From NCBI GenBank assembly GCA_019237515.1, contig JAFAGX010000152.1, forward strand, positions 1-5,358: a stretch of 5,358 nucleotides of DNA, given 5' to 3'. The notes below the pieces were generated by a model. The model was given only the letters and a program-made list of their open reading frames with translations, was not told where the DNA came from and ran no database searches. Position numbers and translations under genes: made by a program. Positions 1-5,358 of the stretch are shown one piece after another (the stretch's first letter is position 1; the number at the start of each line of letters is the position of its first letter). Source of the DNA: Acidobacteriaceae bacterium. Lineage in GTDB: Bacteria; Acidobacteriota; Terriglobia; Terriglobales; SbA1.

Positions 1-341
1 TATTCTCCCGGCTCCGTGAACAGAAATTGGAAATGATCGTCGGTGTCCAGCGCTCCAGATCGGAATTTGCCGTCGCTGCTGTCGATGGTGTGGGGAATAT
101 CGTCGTGATTGACCCAGATGACGCGAGTACCCGTTTTCACTGTGACCGCTGCCGGAATAAATGCGAAGTTGTCGATCTTAATTTCAGTTCCGGTATCAGT
201 TGAGTTGGCCGCAGCGGTCGCGTTCAGCGCAGAGCTGCTTGGCTGTGATGCGGAAGATCGACCGCTCAGCACGACTAACACTAGGCTGGCCGTGAGGGCA
301 AACGCGAACTTCGATATTTTAGTTTTATAGATACTCTTCAT
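1..341 (-). CDS. Secreted cupredoxin (blue copper / amicyanin-like), C-terminus outside window
   Basis: Translating the minus strand from the ATG at 339-341 gives 113 complete codons that run off the left edge. Residues 1-31 look like a Sec signal peptide: a Lys-rich start (MKSIYKTKISK), a hydrophobic core at about 12-25, and a likely cleavage after S-S-A31. A Ser/Ala/Thr-rich linker follows to about residue 52. From residue 53 the sequence matches the N-terminal half of a plastocyanin/amicyanin fold: a strand with IDNFAFIP, then VTVKTGTRVIWVN, then D-I-P-H-T with His84, the expected first copper ligand. The other ligands (Cys, His and usually Met in such proteins) would lie outside the window, so copper binding is inferred from the family. 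The probable role is periplasmic electron transfer or copper binding; the partner is unknown. It lies 57 bases after the phosphoesterase stop and is probably co-transcribed with it. A GGAG Shine-Dalgarno 5 bases before the ATG supports this start. Confidence 0.87.
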   Translation of the reverse strand, partial: MKSIYKTKISKFAFALTASLVLVVLSGRSSASQPSSSALNATAAANSTDTGTEIKIDNFAFIPAAVTVKTGTRVIWVNHDDIPHTIDSSDGKFRSGALDTDDHFQFLFTEPGE

Positions 342-346
342 TGCGA

Positions 347-350
347 CTCC
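347..350 (-). promoter_or_regulatory. Ribosome-binding site of the cupredoxin gene
   Basis: On the minus strand GGAG is followed by 5 bases (TCGCA) and then the ATG at 339-341. The spacing is typical and fixes the start of the cupredoxin gene, placing the Lys-rich signal-peptide n-region right at the N-terminus. Confidence 0.7.
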
Positions 351-363
351 GTTTCTTTTCTCA

Positions 364-396
364 GGATCGAATCTCAATCCTTTGTTTGAACCAAAG
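364..396 (-). other. Two adjacent weak stem-loops in the phosphoesterase-cupredoxin gap
   Basis: In the 57-base gap the minus-strand RNA can form CTTTG-(7 nt)-CAAAG (392-396 with 380-384). It can also form GGATTGA-GAT-TCGATCC (380-374 with 370-364), a 7-base stem with one G·U pair; the two share base 380. Neither is followed by a U-tract, so neither looks like an intrinsic terminator. They may be chance, or may affect mRNA stability between the two genes. Confidence 0.25.
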
Positions 397-398
397 CT

Positions 399-1376
399 TT
401 ACTTCGAGCTGTCCAAAGGTGAATCCACAACTGCGAGGCTGGTGCCTCTGACGACGTAGTTGACGTCCGTAATGCCCAGCAATCGTTGCAGTTGTTCCGC
501 CGGTACCTTCATCGGACCCGCCGAAGGCGCTGTTCCGGGCGCTGGCTGGGGGAATGCCGTTGACATGGCGGTATGGAAGGAGACTTTGCCTTCGATCTTC
601 TGCATAACCTGATGAATATGCCCGTTAAGCACGGTTACGGAGCCGAAGCGCTTTACATACGAAAGAGCTTGCTCACTGTCGTCAGTGCCCCAGCCCCAAT
701 CCGGATAGATTGTCCACAGGGGAATGTGGGCGAACAGAACGATAGGCGTGCTGCTGGACCTGCCTTTTAGGTCGTCCTCCAGCCATTCCAGTTGCTCGTG
801 GCCGAGTGAGCCCAAGCCGCCCGCTTTCAAATTCGTTACATTGACCAGTCCAACAAAGTGCACACCTTTGTGATCGAAGCTGTACCAACCATTTCCCTTC
901 GTGTCTTTGCCATAACGTTGCAGATACTGCTCGCCATTGTCCGTGAGCATGTCATGCTCGCCCGGAACGAAATAGATCTGCTTTGCCGATACCCCTCTTA
1001 GCAGTTGATCCAGGGTGTCGAACTCGCTCGGCTTCGAGAGATGACTGAGGTCCCCGGTATGAATAACGAAATCCGGTGGGTCCGCGAGTGCATTGATTTT
1101 ATTGATCGCGGTCTGCAGCGTGCCGGTGACGTCCGGATTGGCCGCCTTGTCAAAGCCTATGTGGCTGTCGCTGATCTGGACGAAGGTGAAGTCAGCAGTC
1201 TTGTTTGCGTTCTTGTCATGTGTTTTCGCAAACAGATGCGAAGCTGCGACACCTCCACTCATCGTCCAGACTAAGCCGGTACCTGCCCATGCCATACATT
1301 TCAGGAAGCCACGGCGATCCACGCCATCGTTGCTCAAATCCTGAACTGGTTGAGGAACTGCAATCTGCTTGTCCAT
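399..1376 (-). CDS. Tat-exported calcineurin-like metallophosphoesterase
   Basis: The 325-residue protein begins with a twin-arginine signal: D-R-R-G-F-L-K at residues 20-26, then a hydrophobic stretch to about residue 45. It should therefore be exported folded, with its metals, to the periplasm. The catalytic domain carries the metallophosphoesterase signatures in order: D70-S-H72, G108-D109, G139-E-H141-D142, H217 in F-A-H-I-P, and G252-H253-I-H255. These are the usual ligands of a two-metal phosphoesterase centre. The exception is residue 140, which is Glu where the family normally has the metal-binding Asn (GNH[D/E]). After residue 275 comes a Pro/Gly/Ala-rich segment and a short C-terminal strand region. 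The closest general relatives are CpdA/purple-acid-phosphatase-like enzymes, but the substrate cannot be read from the sequence. The start is well supported by GGAGG 5 bases upstream. The gene is followed by a cupredoxin in a probable operon, hinting at a shared envelope function. Confidence 0.93.
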   Translation of the reverse strand: MDKQIAVPQPVQDLSNDGVDRRGFLKCMAWAGTGLVWTMSGGVAASHLFAKTHDKNANKTADFTFVQISDSHIGFDKAANPDVTGTLQTAINKINALADPPDFVIHTGDLSHLSKPSEFDTLDQLLRGVSAKQIYFVPGEHDMLTDNGEQYLQRYGKDTKGNGWYSFDHKGVHFVGLVNVTNLKAGGLGSLGHEQLEWLEDDLKGRSSSTPIVLFAHIPLWTIYPDWGWGTDDSEQALSYVKRFGSVTVLNGHIHQVMQKIEGKVSFHTAMSTAFPQPAPGTAPSAGPMKVPAEQLQRLLGITDVNYVVRGTSLAVVDSPLDSSK

Positions 1377-1381
1377 CCCGC

Positions 1382-1386
1382 CCTCC
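1382..1386 (-). promoter_or_regulatory. Ribosome-binding site of the phosphoesterase gene
   Basis: The minus strand reads GGAGG, then 5 bases (GCGGG), then the ATG at 1374-1376. It is the strongest Shine-Dalgarno in the window and confirms a start 19 codons ahead of the twin-arginine motif. Confidence 0.8.
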
Positions 1387-1402
1387 GTACGCTTTGGTTA
1401 AA

Positions 1403-1433
1403 GGTCATAACTGGAATCCTGAGTTTTTATTCC
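1403..1433 (-). promoter_or_regulatory. Candidate ECF-sigma-like promoter before the phosphoesterase
   Basis: On the minus strand GGAAT (1433-1429) is followed by a 17-base spacer that starts AAAAACTC, and then GTTAT (1411-1407). A GGAA-type -35 box with a GT-containing -10 box at 16-17 bases is the general layout of ECF/group-4 sigma promoters. The position would leave a short leader of about 20-30 bases before the ATG. No good TTGACA/TATAAT pair was seen in the gap. This is a by-eye match with no transcript evidence. Confidence 0.3.
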
Positions 1434-1473
1434 ACTAATGAGAACGCCGGGTCAGGTTCGTAGGCAGGATTCC
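1413..1473. repeat. Perfect 9+9 inverted repeat, GGAATCCTG / CAGGATTCC
   Basis: On the plus strand GGAATCCTG (1413-1421) and CAGGATTCC (1465-1473) are exact reverse complements separated by 43 bases. One arm falls inside the spacer of the candidate promoter at 1403-1433 and the other lies upstream of it. The spacing would suit two operator half-sites bound by a looping regulator, or may be coincidence. It is not a terminator because the loop is long and no U-tract follows. Confidence 0.4.
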
Positions 1474-1518
1474 GAGAGCGTGGGTTGAATTCAATGGAAG
1501 GGGGAGCGCCGATGCGCC

Positions 1519-1531
1519 GCTGATAATCAGC
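1519..1531. repeat. Short palindrome GCTGATAATCAGC
   Basis: This is a perfect 6+1+6 dyad in the gap between transporter and phosphoesterase. As RNA it could form only a 5-base stem with a 3-base loop, and no U-tract follows on either strand. A protein-binding site is possible but unsupported. Another perfect palindrome, TTGAATTCAA, lies at 1485-1494. Confidence 0.3.
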
Positions 1532-1546
1532 CAAATGTCAGGGGAC

Positions 1547-1578
1547 AAATTAAGAAAACCAGCAAGATCATCCGCTGG
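1547..1578 (-). terminator. Candidate intrinsic terminator over the transporter stop codon
   Basis: On the minus strand CCAGC (1578-1574) pairs with GCTGG (1563-1559) and the stem can be extended by G·U pairs on both sides. It is followed at once by a U-rich run, TTTTCTTAATTT (1558-1547). The TGA stop codon (1570-1568) sits in the loop. The core stem is only five pairs, so efficiency is uncertain. The position fits the end of an mfd-transporter transcript and a separate promoter for the phosphoesterase. Confidence 0.42.
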
Positions 1579-2413
1579 CGATCATCGGCACGGCCAGCAA
1601 CGCTGCAAACAATCCCACAGCTTTCCAGCGGGTGAAATGCTCGCGAAGAATCAATCGCGCGAGCAAGACGGTTATTGCCGGGTAAAGAGAAGTGAGCACC
1701 ACCGCAGAGTCGAGCCGCCCGGTCTGTGAAGCACGAACGAACAAAGCCGTCCCGGAGACGTCAAGACATCCCGCCAGCATACCCCATCTCGCCGCCGCCC
1801 TGGCGATGTCGCGGAAATTGCGCTGTAGTAGAACGACCAGACCGGTCACGGCAAGCGCACCGACGCGAGAGAAAACTGCCAGCCACAAAGCTGATCCGTC
1901 TTTGGCTTGAGAGATGCACAAATAAAAGCCTGCGAATCCAGTTCCGGAAATTGCGGCAAGCCCCAGACCGGCGGCGCCGCTGCCGTCCTCGCTGCGGGAA
2001 ATCAGCCAAATTCCAGCCGCTGCGATTACAAACCCGGCTATGTGCAAGGCGCCGGGCGCCCCCTCCGTCGCCATGTCAAAAACGGTGGGAACAGCGGCAC
2101 CCACAACTGCGGCGACCGGAGCCGTCAATCCCATTCGGCCGGTGGCGAGTGCCCGATAAAACAGTGCCAACGCTCCGCCGCCGGATATTCCACCTGCTAT
2201 TGCCCAGAGAATACTTCGCTCGGAGGGGAACTGCGCGTGAGTTGCTGTTGCCAGGACGAGCATCAGGATCAGTCCGGTGGCATGTGCGAGGCTGGTAAGT
2301 AGAAATGTGTTGGCACGGCGGGCAGCATATCCACCCAGGAAATCGCTGGTACCCCAGGCAAACACCGCCGCAAGACTGAAGCTGGTGGAAACGAATTGCG
2401 CGGTGCTCGTCAT
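1568..2413 (-). CDS. EamA/DMT-family ten-helix membrane transporter
   Basis: The product (281 residues from the ATG at 2411-2413) is almost entirely hydrophobic, with ten predicted helices forming two EamA repeats of five helices each. Counted from the in-frame GTG at 2440 (nine residues longer), the helices lie near 20-38, 45-66, 77-98, 103-122, 131-148, 158-177, 183-205, 218-236, 243-264 and 272-289. Typical drug/metabolite-transporter features are the W-G-T-S-D-F-L-G-G segment in helix 1, and an acidic residue starting the loop before the last helix of each half (E126-G-A-P-G and E267-H-F-T). It should export or import a small metabolite across the inner membrane; the substrate is unknown. 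ATG 2413 is preferred because it sits just before helix 1, but neither start has a clear Shine-Dalgarno. The gene follows mfd closely and may depend on its transcript. Confidence 0.88.
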   Translation of the reverse strand: MTSTAQFVSTSFSLAAVFAWGTSDFLGGYAARRANTFLLTSLAHATGLILMLVLATATHAQFPSERSILWAIAGGISGGGALALFYRALATGRMGLTAPVAAVVGAAVPTVFDMATEGAPGALHIAGFVIAAAGIWLISRSEDGSGAAGLGLAAISGTGFAGFYLCISQAKDGSALWLAVFSRVGALAVTGLVVLLQRNFRDIARAAARWGMLAGCLDVSGTALFVRASQTGRLDSAVVLTSLYPAITVLLARLILREHFTRWKAVGLFAALLAVPMIASG

Positions 2414-2475
2414 GACTGGTGAAGAAATTGAGGTTAACACGCGTGAACTGGGTGAGGACGGTGCTCAGTGACGGT

Positions 2476-5358
2476 CTAAATTCTGTTTTCCGAGGTTGCC
2501 GGCTCCGGCATCTCGGCGGCCAGTTCCTGCAGTACATTCTTTAGCCGGCTAAGCACTTCAGTTGGACTGAGCACCTTTAACTTGAAATTGAGCGTTCCAT
2601 CAGGCGTGAATTGCGCTCCGGCCTGTGAAGAAACGAAATGGGCGAGCTTGCCTGGATCGATCGTGGCATTTTGCCGGAACTTGATTTTTAGCAACTCGCG
2701 GGTGCGTTCGATTGCCGTAACTCCCACTCGCGCCGCTAGCAGCTTAAGCGTGGCGTATTCAAGCAGGTTCCGCACCGCGGATGGAGGCGCGCCGTAGCGA
2801 TCTTCCAGTTCGCCGGCCACGTCGGCGAGCTGCGTTTCCGTCTCGACTCCGGCAATGCGCTTGTACATACGGAGGCGTTGATTCTCTTCCTTGATGTAAT
2901 CCGCCGGAATGCGAATGTTGAGTCCGAGGTTGAGCTGAGTCTCCGCTTCTTCTGCAGCCGCCTCGCCCTTCATTTCGCGCACCGCACGATCGAGCATCTG
3001 CGTGTAGAGCTCGAAACCAACCGCCTCGATGTGACCGCTCTGCTCGCCTCCCAGCAGGTTGCCGGCACCGCGCAGTTCCAAATCAAGAGCTGCGATCTTA
3101 AAACCTGCGCCAAGATCGGAAAATTCTTTAAGGGCCGCTAAACGGCGGCGCGCAATCGGAGTCAATTCAACGTCTGCAGGAATCAGCAAGTACGCATACG
3201 CGCGGCGATTGGATCGGCCCACACGTCCACGCAACTGGTAAAGCTCAGAAAGGCCGAAGCGGTCAGCACGATTGATGATGATCGTATTGCAGAGAGGGAT
3301 GTCGAGCCCGTTCTCGATAATGGTGGTGGCTACCAGAATATCGGCCTCGTGATGCATAAACTTCAACATCACCTTTTCGAGTTCCCCTTCCGACATCTGC
3401 CCGTGACCCACAATGATGCGGGCGCGCGGGACCAGTTCCTGCAGCTTCGCCGCAATCTCCCAGATACTCTCCACGCGGTTATGAACAAAATAAACCTGGC
3501 CGCCGCGATGAAGTTCCTGCTGCAACGCCGACTGGATCAGCTTTTCATCCCAACTCGCCACCACCGTCTGAATCGCCATCCGGTCCTTAGGCGGAGTCTC
3601 GATCACGCTCATGTCGCGAAGCCCGACCAGCGACATGTGCAAGGTACGCGGGATCGGTGTCGCCGACATCGTCAGCACGTCCACTTCTTTGCGAATCTGT
3701 TTCAGACGCTCTTTGTGCCGAACGCCGAATCGCTGCTCTTCATCCACGACAAGCAGTCCTAGGTCTGCAAACTTAATGTCCTTCGACAGCAGCCTGTGCG
3801 TGCCGATCAATATGTCAATCTTCCCGGCTTCAACTTTTTGCAGAATTTCTTTTTGCTGCCGCGCGCTGCGGAAGCGGCTGATCATCTCAATACTGACGGG
3901 AAACGCTGCAAAACGCTGTTTAAACGTTTCATAGTGTTGAAATGCGAGCACCGTCGTTGGCGCGAGTACCGCAACTTGCTTGTTGTCGTTTACAGCCTTG
4001 AATGCGGCGCGCATGGCAATTTCGGTTTTGCCATAGCCGACATCGCCGCAAAGCAGACGATCCATGGGTTGCGAAGATTCCATATCGCGCTTGACGTCGA
4101 CAATCGCAAGTTCCTGATCATCGGTCTCGCTGTATTCAAAAGCGTCCTCGAACTCGCGCACCCATTGATTATCAGTGGAAAAAGCATGCCCCTCGGCGGC
4201 TTTGCGCTGCGCGTAAAGCTTCAACAGTTCGTCGGCCATGTCCTTCATGGCCTTGCGCACGCGAGCTTTGGTTTTGGCCCACGCCGACGTGCCAAGATGA
4301 TTCAGCGCCGGTTTCGCTCCTTCCGAAGACCGATATTTCTGAACCAGATCGAGACGAGTTAGCGGAACATACAAACGGGCGCCTTCCGCATACTCCAGCA
4401 GCATGAATTCCGCGTTGCCGTCCCCCTGGTTGATCTCTTTCAGGCCTTGGTATTGGCCGATGCCATGCTCGACATGGACAACGTAGTCGCCGACCTGAAG
4501 ATCACGGAAGTCGGAAAGAAATGCGGAAGTTTTGGATTTTGATTTTTGTGGGCGGGAGATGACTGACTCAGACTCATCGAACAGATCGCGAGCACCAAAG
4601 ACTGTTAAATGCGCCTCCGGCAATATCACGCCGTCAGGCACATAGGCTTTCGCCAGCGTCGTAGTCAGAACTTCTCCGGCGAAATACGCCGTTTCGTCGG
4701 CATAACTTTCGCCTCCACGCGTCCGGCTGCCCAGCCGAAACGAAAGACTGTTTTCACTGAACAGATCCGCCAGACGCTCAATCTCCCCGGTATTGGGAAC
4801 TGCAATGAGCACGCGGTTCTGCTCACCGAGTTGCTTTTTCACGTCTTCCAGCAGAGCGGTTACTGACCCGTGAAACCGTTGTGCGGGCTGAGAGTGGAAA
4901 CTCACCGCTTCGACCTTACCCGGACGCGTGACTTCCAGGTGCTCGAGGTCGACTCCCGACAACGCGCTCAGCTTTTGCCACCAATCGTCGGGCGAAAGAT
5001 AAAGATCGCCGGGGCGAACTAAATTCCCTACCCCGCTCCGCTCATGGGCATCCTTGATGCGCGACCAAACCTGATCGAACTCGTTTCTGATTGTTTCTGG
5101 CTCATCCGCCAGAACGGCGGCAGTGGGAATCAAGTCAAAGACCGTGCGGTCCGCTCCTGCAACCGGAGCATAAAATTCCCAACCGGGAAAGACCGTCACC
5201 CCACCCGAGCGCACCGCTTGCTCCACAACTTCCTCTGCGCCTGTGATGCGCTTACCTGAGAGCCGGGCATGGATTGCGCTAAGCAGTTCTTCGCTAACCG
5301 GAGTCTCCGTCAGTGGCAAAAGCAGCGCTTCCTCAACCGGATTAGAAGAGCGCTGGGA
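2476..5358 (-). CDS. mfd: Transcription-repair coupling factor Mfd, N-terminus outside window
   Basis: Mfd is an ATP-driven DNA translocase that removes RNA polymerase stalled at lesions and recruits UvrA for nucleotide-excision repair. The frame is open to the last base of the window, giving 960 visible residues (numbered from 5358). By comparison with E. coli Mfd (1148 residues), roughly 190 N-terminal residues are missing. In order: the rest of the UvrB-like region and domain 3 to about 270; a CarD-like RNA polymerase-interaction domain at about 280-385 (V-G-D-Y-V-V-H, E-H-G-I-G-Q-Y); Walker A GDVGYGKT at 438-445; DEEQ at 539-542; SAT at 565-567; motif VI QLRGRVGR at 708-715; TRG motif with RGAGNLLG at 763-770; and the C-terminal TRCF domain at about 810-905. 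All key residues are intact, so the gene looks functional. It ends with TAG at 2476-2478. Confidence 0.97.
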   Translation of the reverse strand, partial: SQRSSNPVEEALLLPLTETPVSEELLSAIHARLSGKRITGAEEVVEQAVRSGGVTVFPGWEFYAPVAGADRTVFDLIPTAAVLADEPETIRNEFDQVWSRIKDAHERSGVGNLVRPGDLYLSPDDWWQKLSALSGVDLEHLEVTRPGKVEAVSFHSQPAQRFHGSVTALLEDVKKQLGEQNRVLIAVPNTGEIERLADLFSENSLSFRLGSRTRGGESYADETAYFAGEVLTTTLAKAYVPDGVILPEAHLTVFGARDLFDESESVISRPQKSKSKTSAFLSDFRDLQVGDYVVHVEHGIGQYQGLKEINQGDGNAEFMLLEYAEGARLYVPLTRLDLVQKYRSSEGAKPALNHLGTSAWAKTKARVRKAMKDMADELLKLYAQRKAAEGHAFSTDNQWVREFEDAFEYSETDDQELAIVDVKRDMESSQPMDRLLCGDVGYGKTEIAMRAAFKAVNDNKQVAVLAPTTVLAFQHYETFKQRFAAFPVSIEMISRFRSARQQKEILQKVEAGKIDILIGTHRLLSKDIKFADLGLLVVDEEQRFGVRHKERLKQIRKEVDVLTMSATPIPRTLHMSLVGLRDMSVIETPPKDRMAIQTVVASWDEKLIQSALQQELHRGGQVYFVHNRVESIWEIAAKLQELVPRARIIVGHGQMSEGELEKVMLKFMHHEADILVATTIIENGLDIPLCNTIIINRADRFGLSELYQLRGRVGRSNRRAYAYLLIPADVELTPIARRRLAALKEFSDLGAGFKIAALDLELRGAGNLLGGEQSGHIEAVGFELYTQMLDRAVREMKGEAAAEEAETQLNLGLNIRIPADYIKEENQRLRMYKRIAGVETETQLADVAGELEDRYGAPPSAVRNLLEYATLKLLAARVGVTAIERTRELLKIKFRQNATIDPGKLAHFVSSQAGAQFTPDGTLNFKLKVLSPTEVLSRLKNVLQELAAEMPEPATSENRI
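2490..2516 (-). other. Strong hairpin in the last codons of mfd
   Basis: On the minus strand CCGAG (2516-2512) pairs with CTCGG (2494-2490), and inside it TGCCG (2510-2506) pairs with CGGCA (2501-2497) around a 4-base loop. A small internal loop (A opposite AC) separates the two stems. It lies within codons for the tail M-P-E-P-A-T-S-E and is followed by AAAACAG, not a U-tract, so it is not a standard intrinsic terminator. It could pause polymerase or protect the mfd mRNA end, or be a by-product of GC-rich codons. Confidence 0.35.

Noticed and set aside
109..330. Plus-strand open frame of 73 codons with a mildly hydrophobic protein
   Set aside because: It is fully antisense to the signal peptide and first strands of the cupredoxin, which has a matching family pattern and ribosome site.
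1519..1531. Hairpin at GCTGATAATCAGC as the terminator of the transporter
   Set aside because: The stem is only five pairs and no U-tract follows on the minus strand. The stem with a U-run at 1547-1578 is a better candidate.
1726..2298. Plus-strand open frame of 190 codons opposite the transporter
   Set aside because: It is very rich in Arg and Pro with no domain, typical of a frame antisense to a GC-rich membrane-protein gene. The minus-strand frame has a clear EamA pattern.
2438..2440. GTG as the preferred start of the transporter
   Set aside because: It has no Shine-Dalgarno and adds nine polar residues before helix 1. It remains possible, but the ATG at 2413 is the simpler choice.
2076..2537. 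Minus-strand open frame of 153 codons across the mfd/transporter gap
   Set aside because: It overlaps the end of mfd and the first half of the transporter in another frame. Its composition is Arg/Ser/Pro-rich and it has no domain, so it is a shadow frame.
3796..4362. Plus-strand open frame of 188 codons opposite mfd
   Set aside because: It lies antisense to the conserved RNA polymerase-binding and Walker A regions of Mfd and has no recognisable motif or ribosome site.
5317..5319. TTG as the start codon of mfd, giving a 947-residue protein
   Set aside because: The same frame stays open through 5358 without a stop and still lacks the N-terminal Mfd region. The TTG is an internal Leu codon and the gene is simply cut by the window edge.

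Overview
The window holds four protein genes, all on the minus strand, so they are read from high to low coordinates. In transcription order they are: mfd, the transcription-repair coupling factor, cut at its N-terminal end by the right window edge; a ten-helix EamA/DMT-type transporter; a Tat-exported calcineurin-like metallophosphoesterase; and a Sec-exported cupredoxin (blue copper protein), cut at its C-terminal end by the left window edge. No RNA gene, insertion sequence, CRISPR array or plus-strand gene can be supported. The host is a moderately GC-rich Gram-negative-like bacterium. The Mfd sequence looks most like those of Acidobacteriota (Terriglobia), but that is a judgement from memory, not a search.

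Right part (2476-5358): mfd shows the RNA polymerase-binding CarD-like domain, the full set of RecG-like helicase motifs, the TRG motif and the C-terminal TRCF domain. The reading frame stays open to the last base, so the true start lies outside the window. A strong hairpin without a U-tract sits in its last codons (2490-2516). After a short gap comes the EamA transporter (1568-2413, possibly from 2440). It has no convincing ribosome-binding site, and a candidate intrinsic terminator straddles its stop codon (1547-1578).

Left part (1-1567): a 190-base gap separates the transporter from the phosphoesterase. It holds several dyad symmetries, including a perfect 9+9 inverted repeat, and a candidate ECF-sigma-like promoter. 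The phosphoesterase (399-1376) and the cupredoxin (1-341) both have good Shine-Dalgarno sites and are 57 bases apart, so they probably form an operon that continues beyond the left edge. Both products should leave the cytoplasm, the enzyme folded through Tat and the copper protein through Sec. This pair is the most interesting part of the window. The phosphoesterase has Glu in place of the usual Asn of the GNH[D/E] metal motif, while its other metal ligands are intact. I see no clear evidence of a wholly new system, and mfd and the transporter are ordinary housekeeping or accessory genes.
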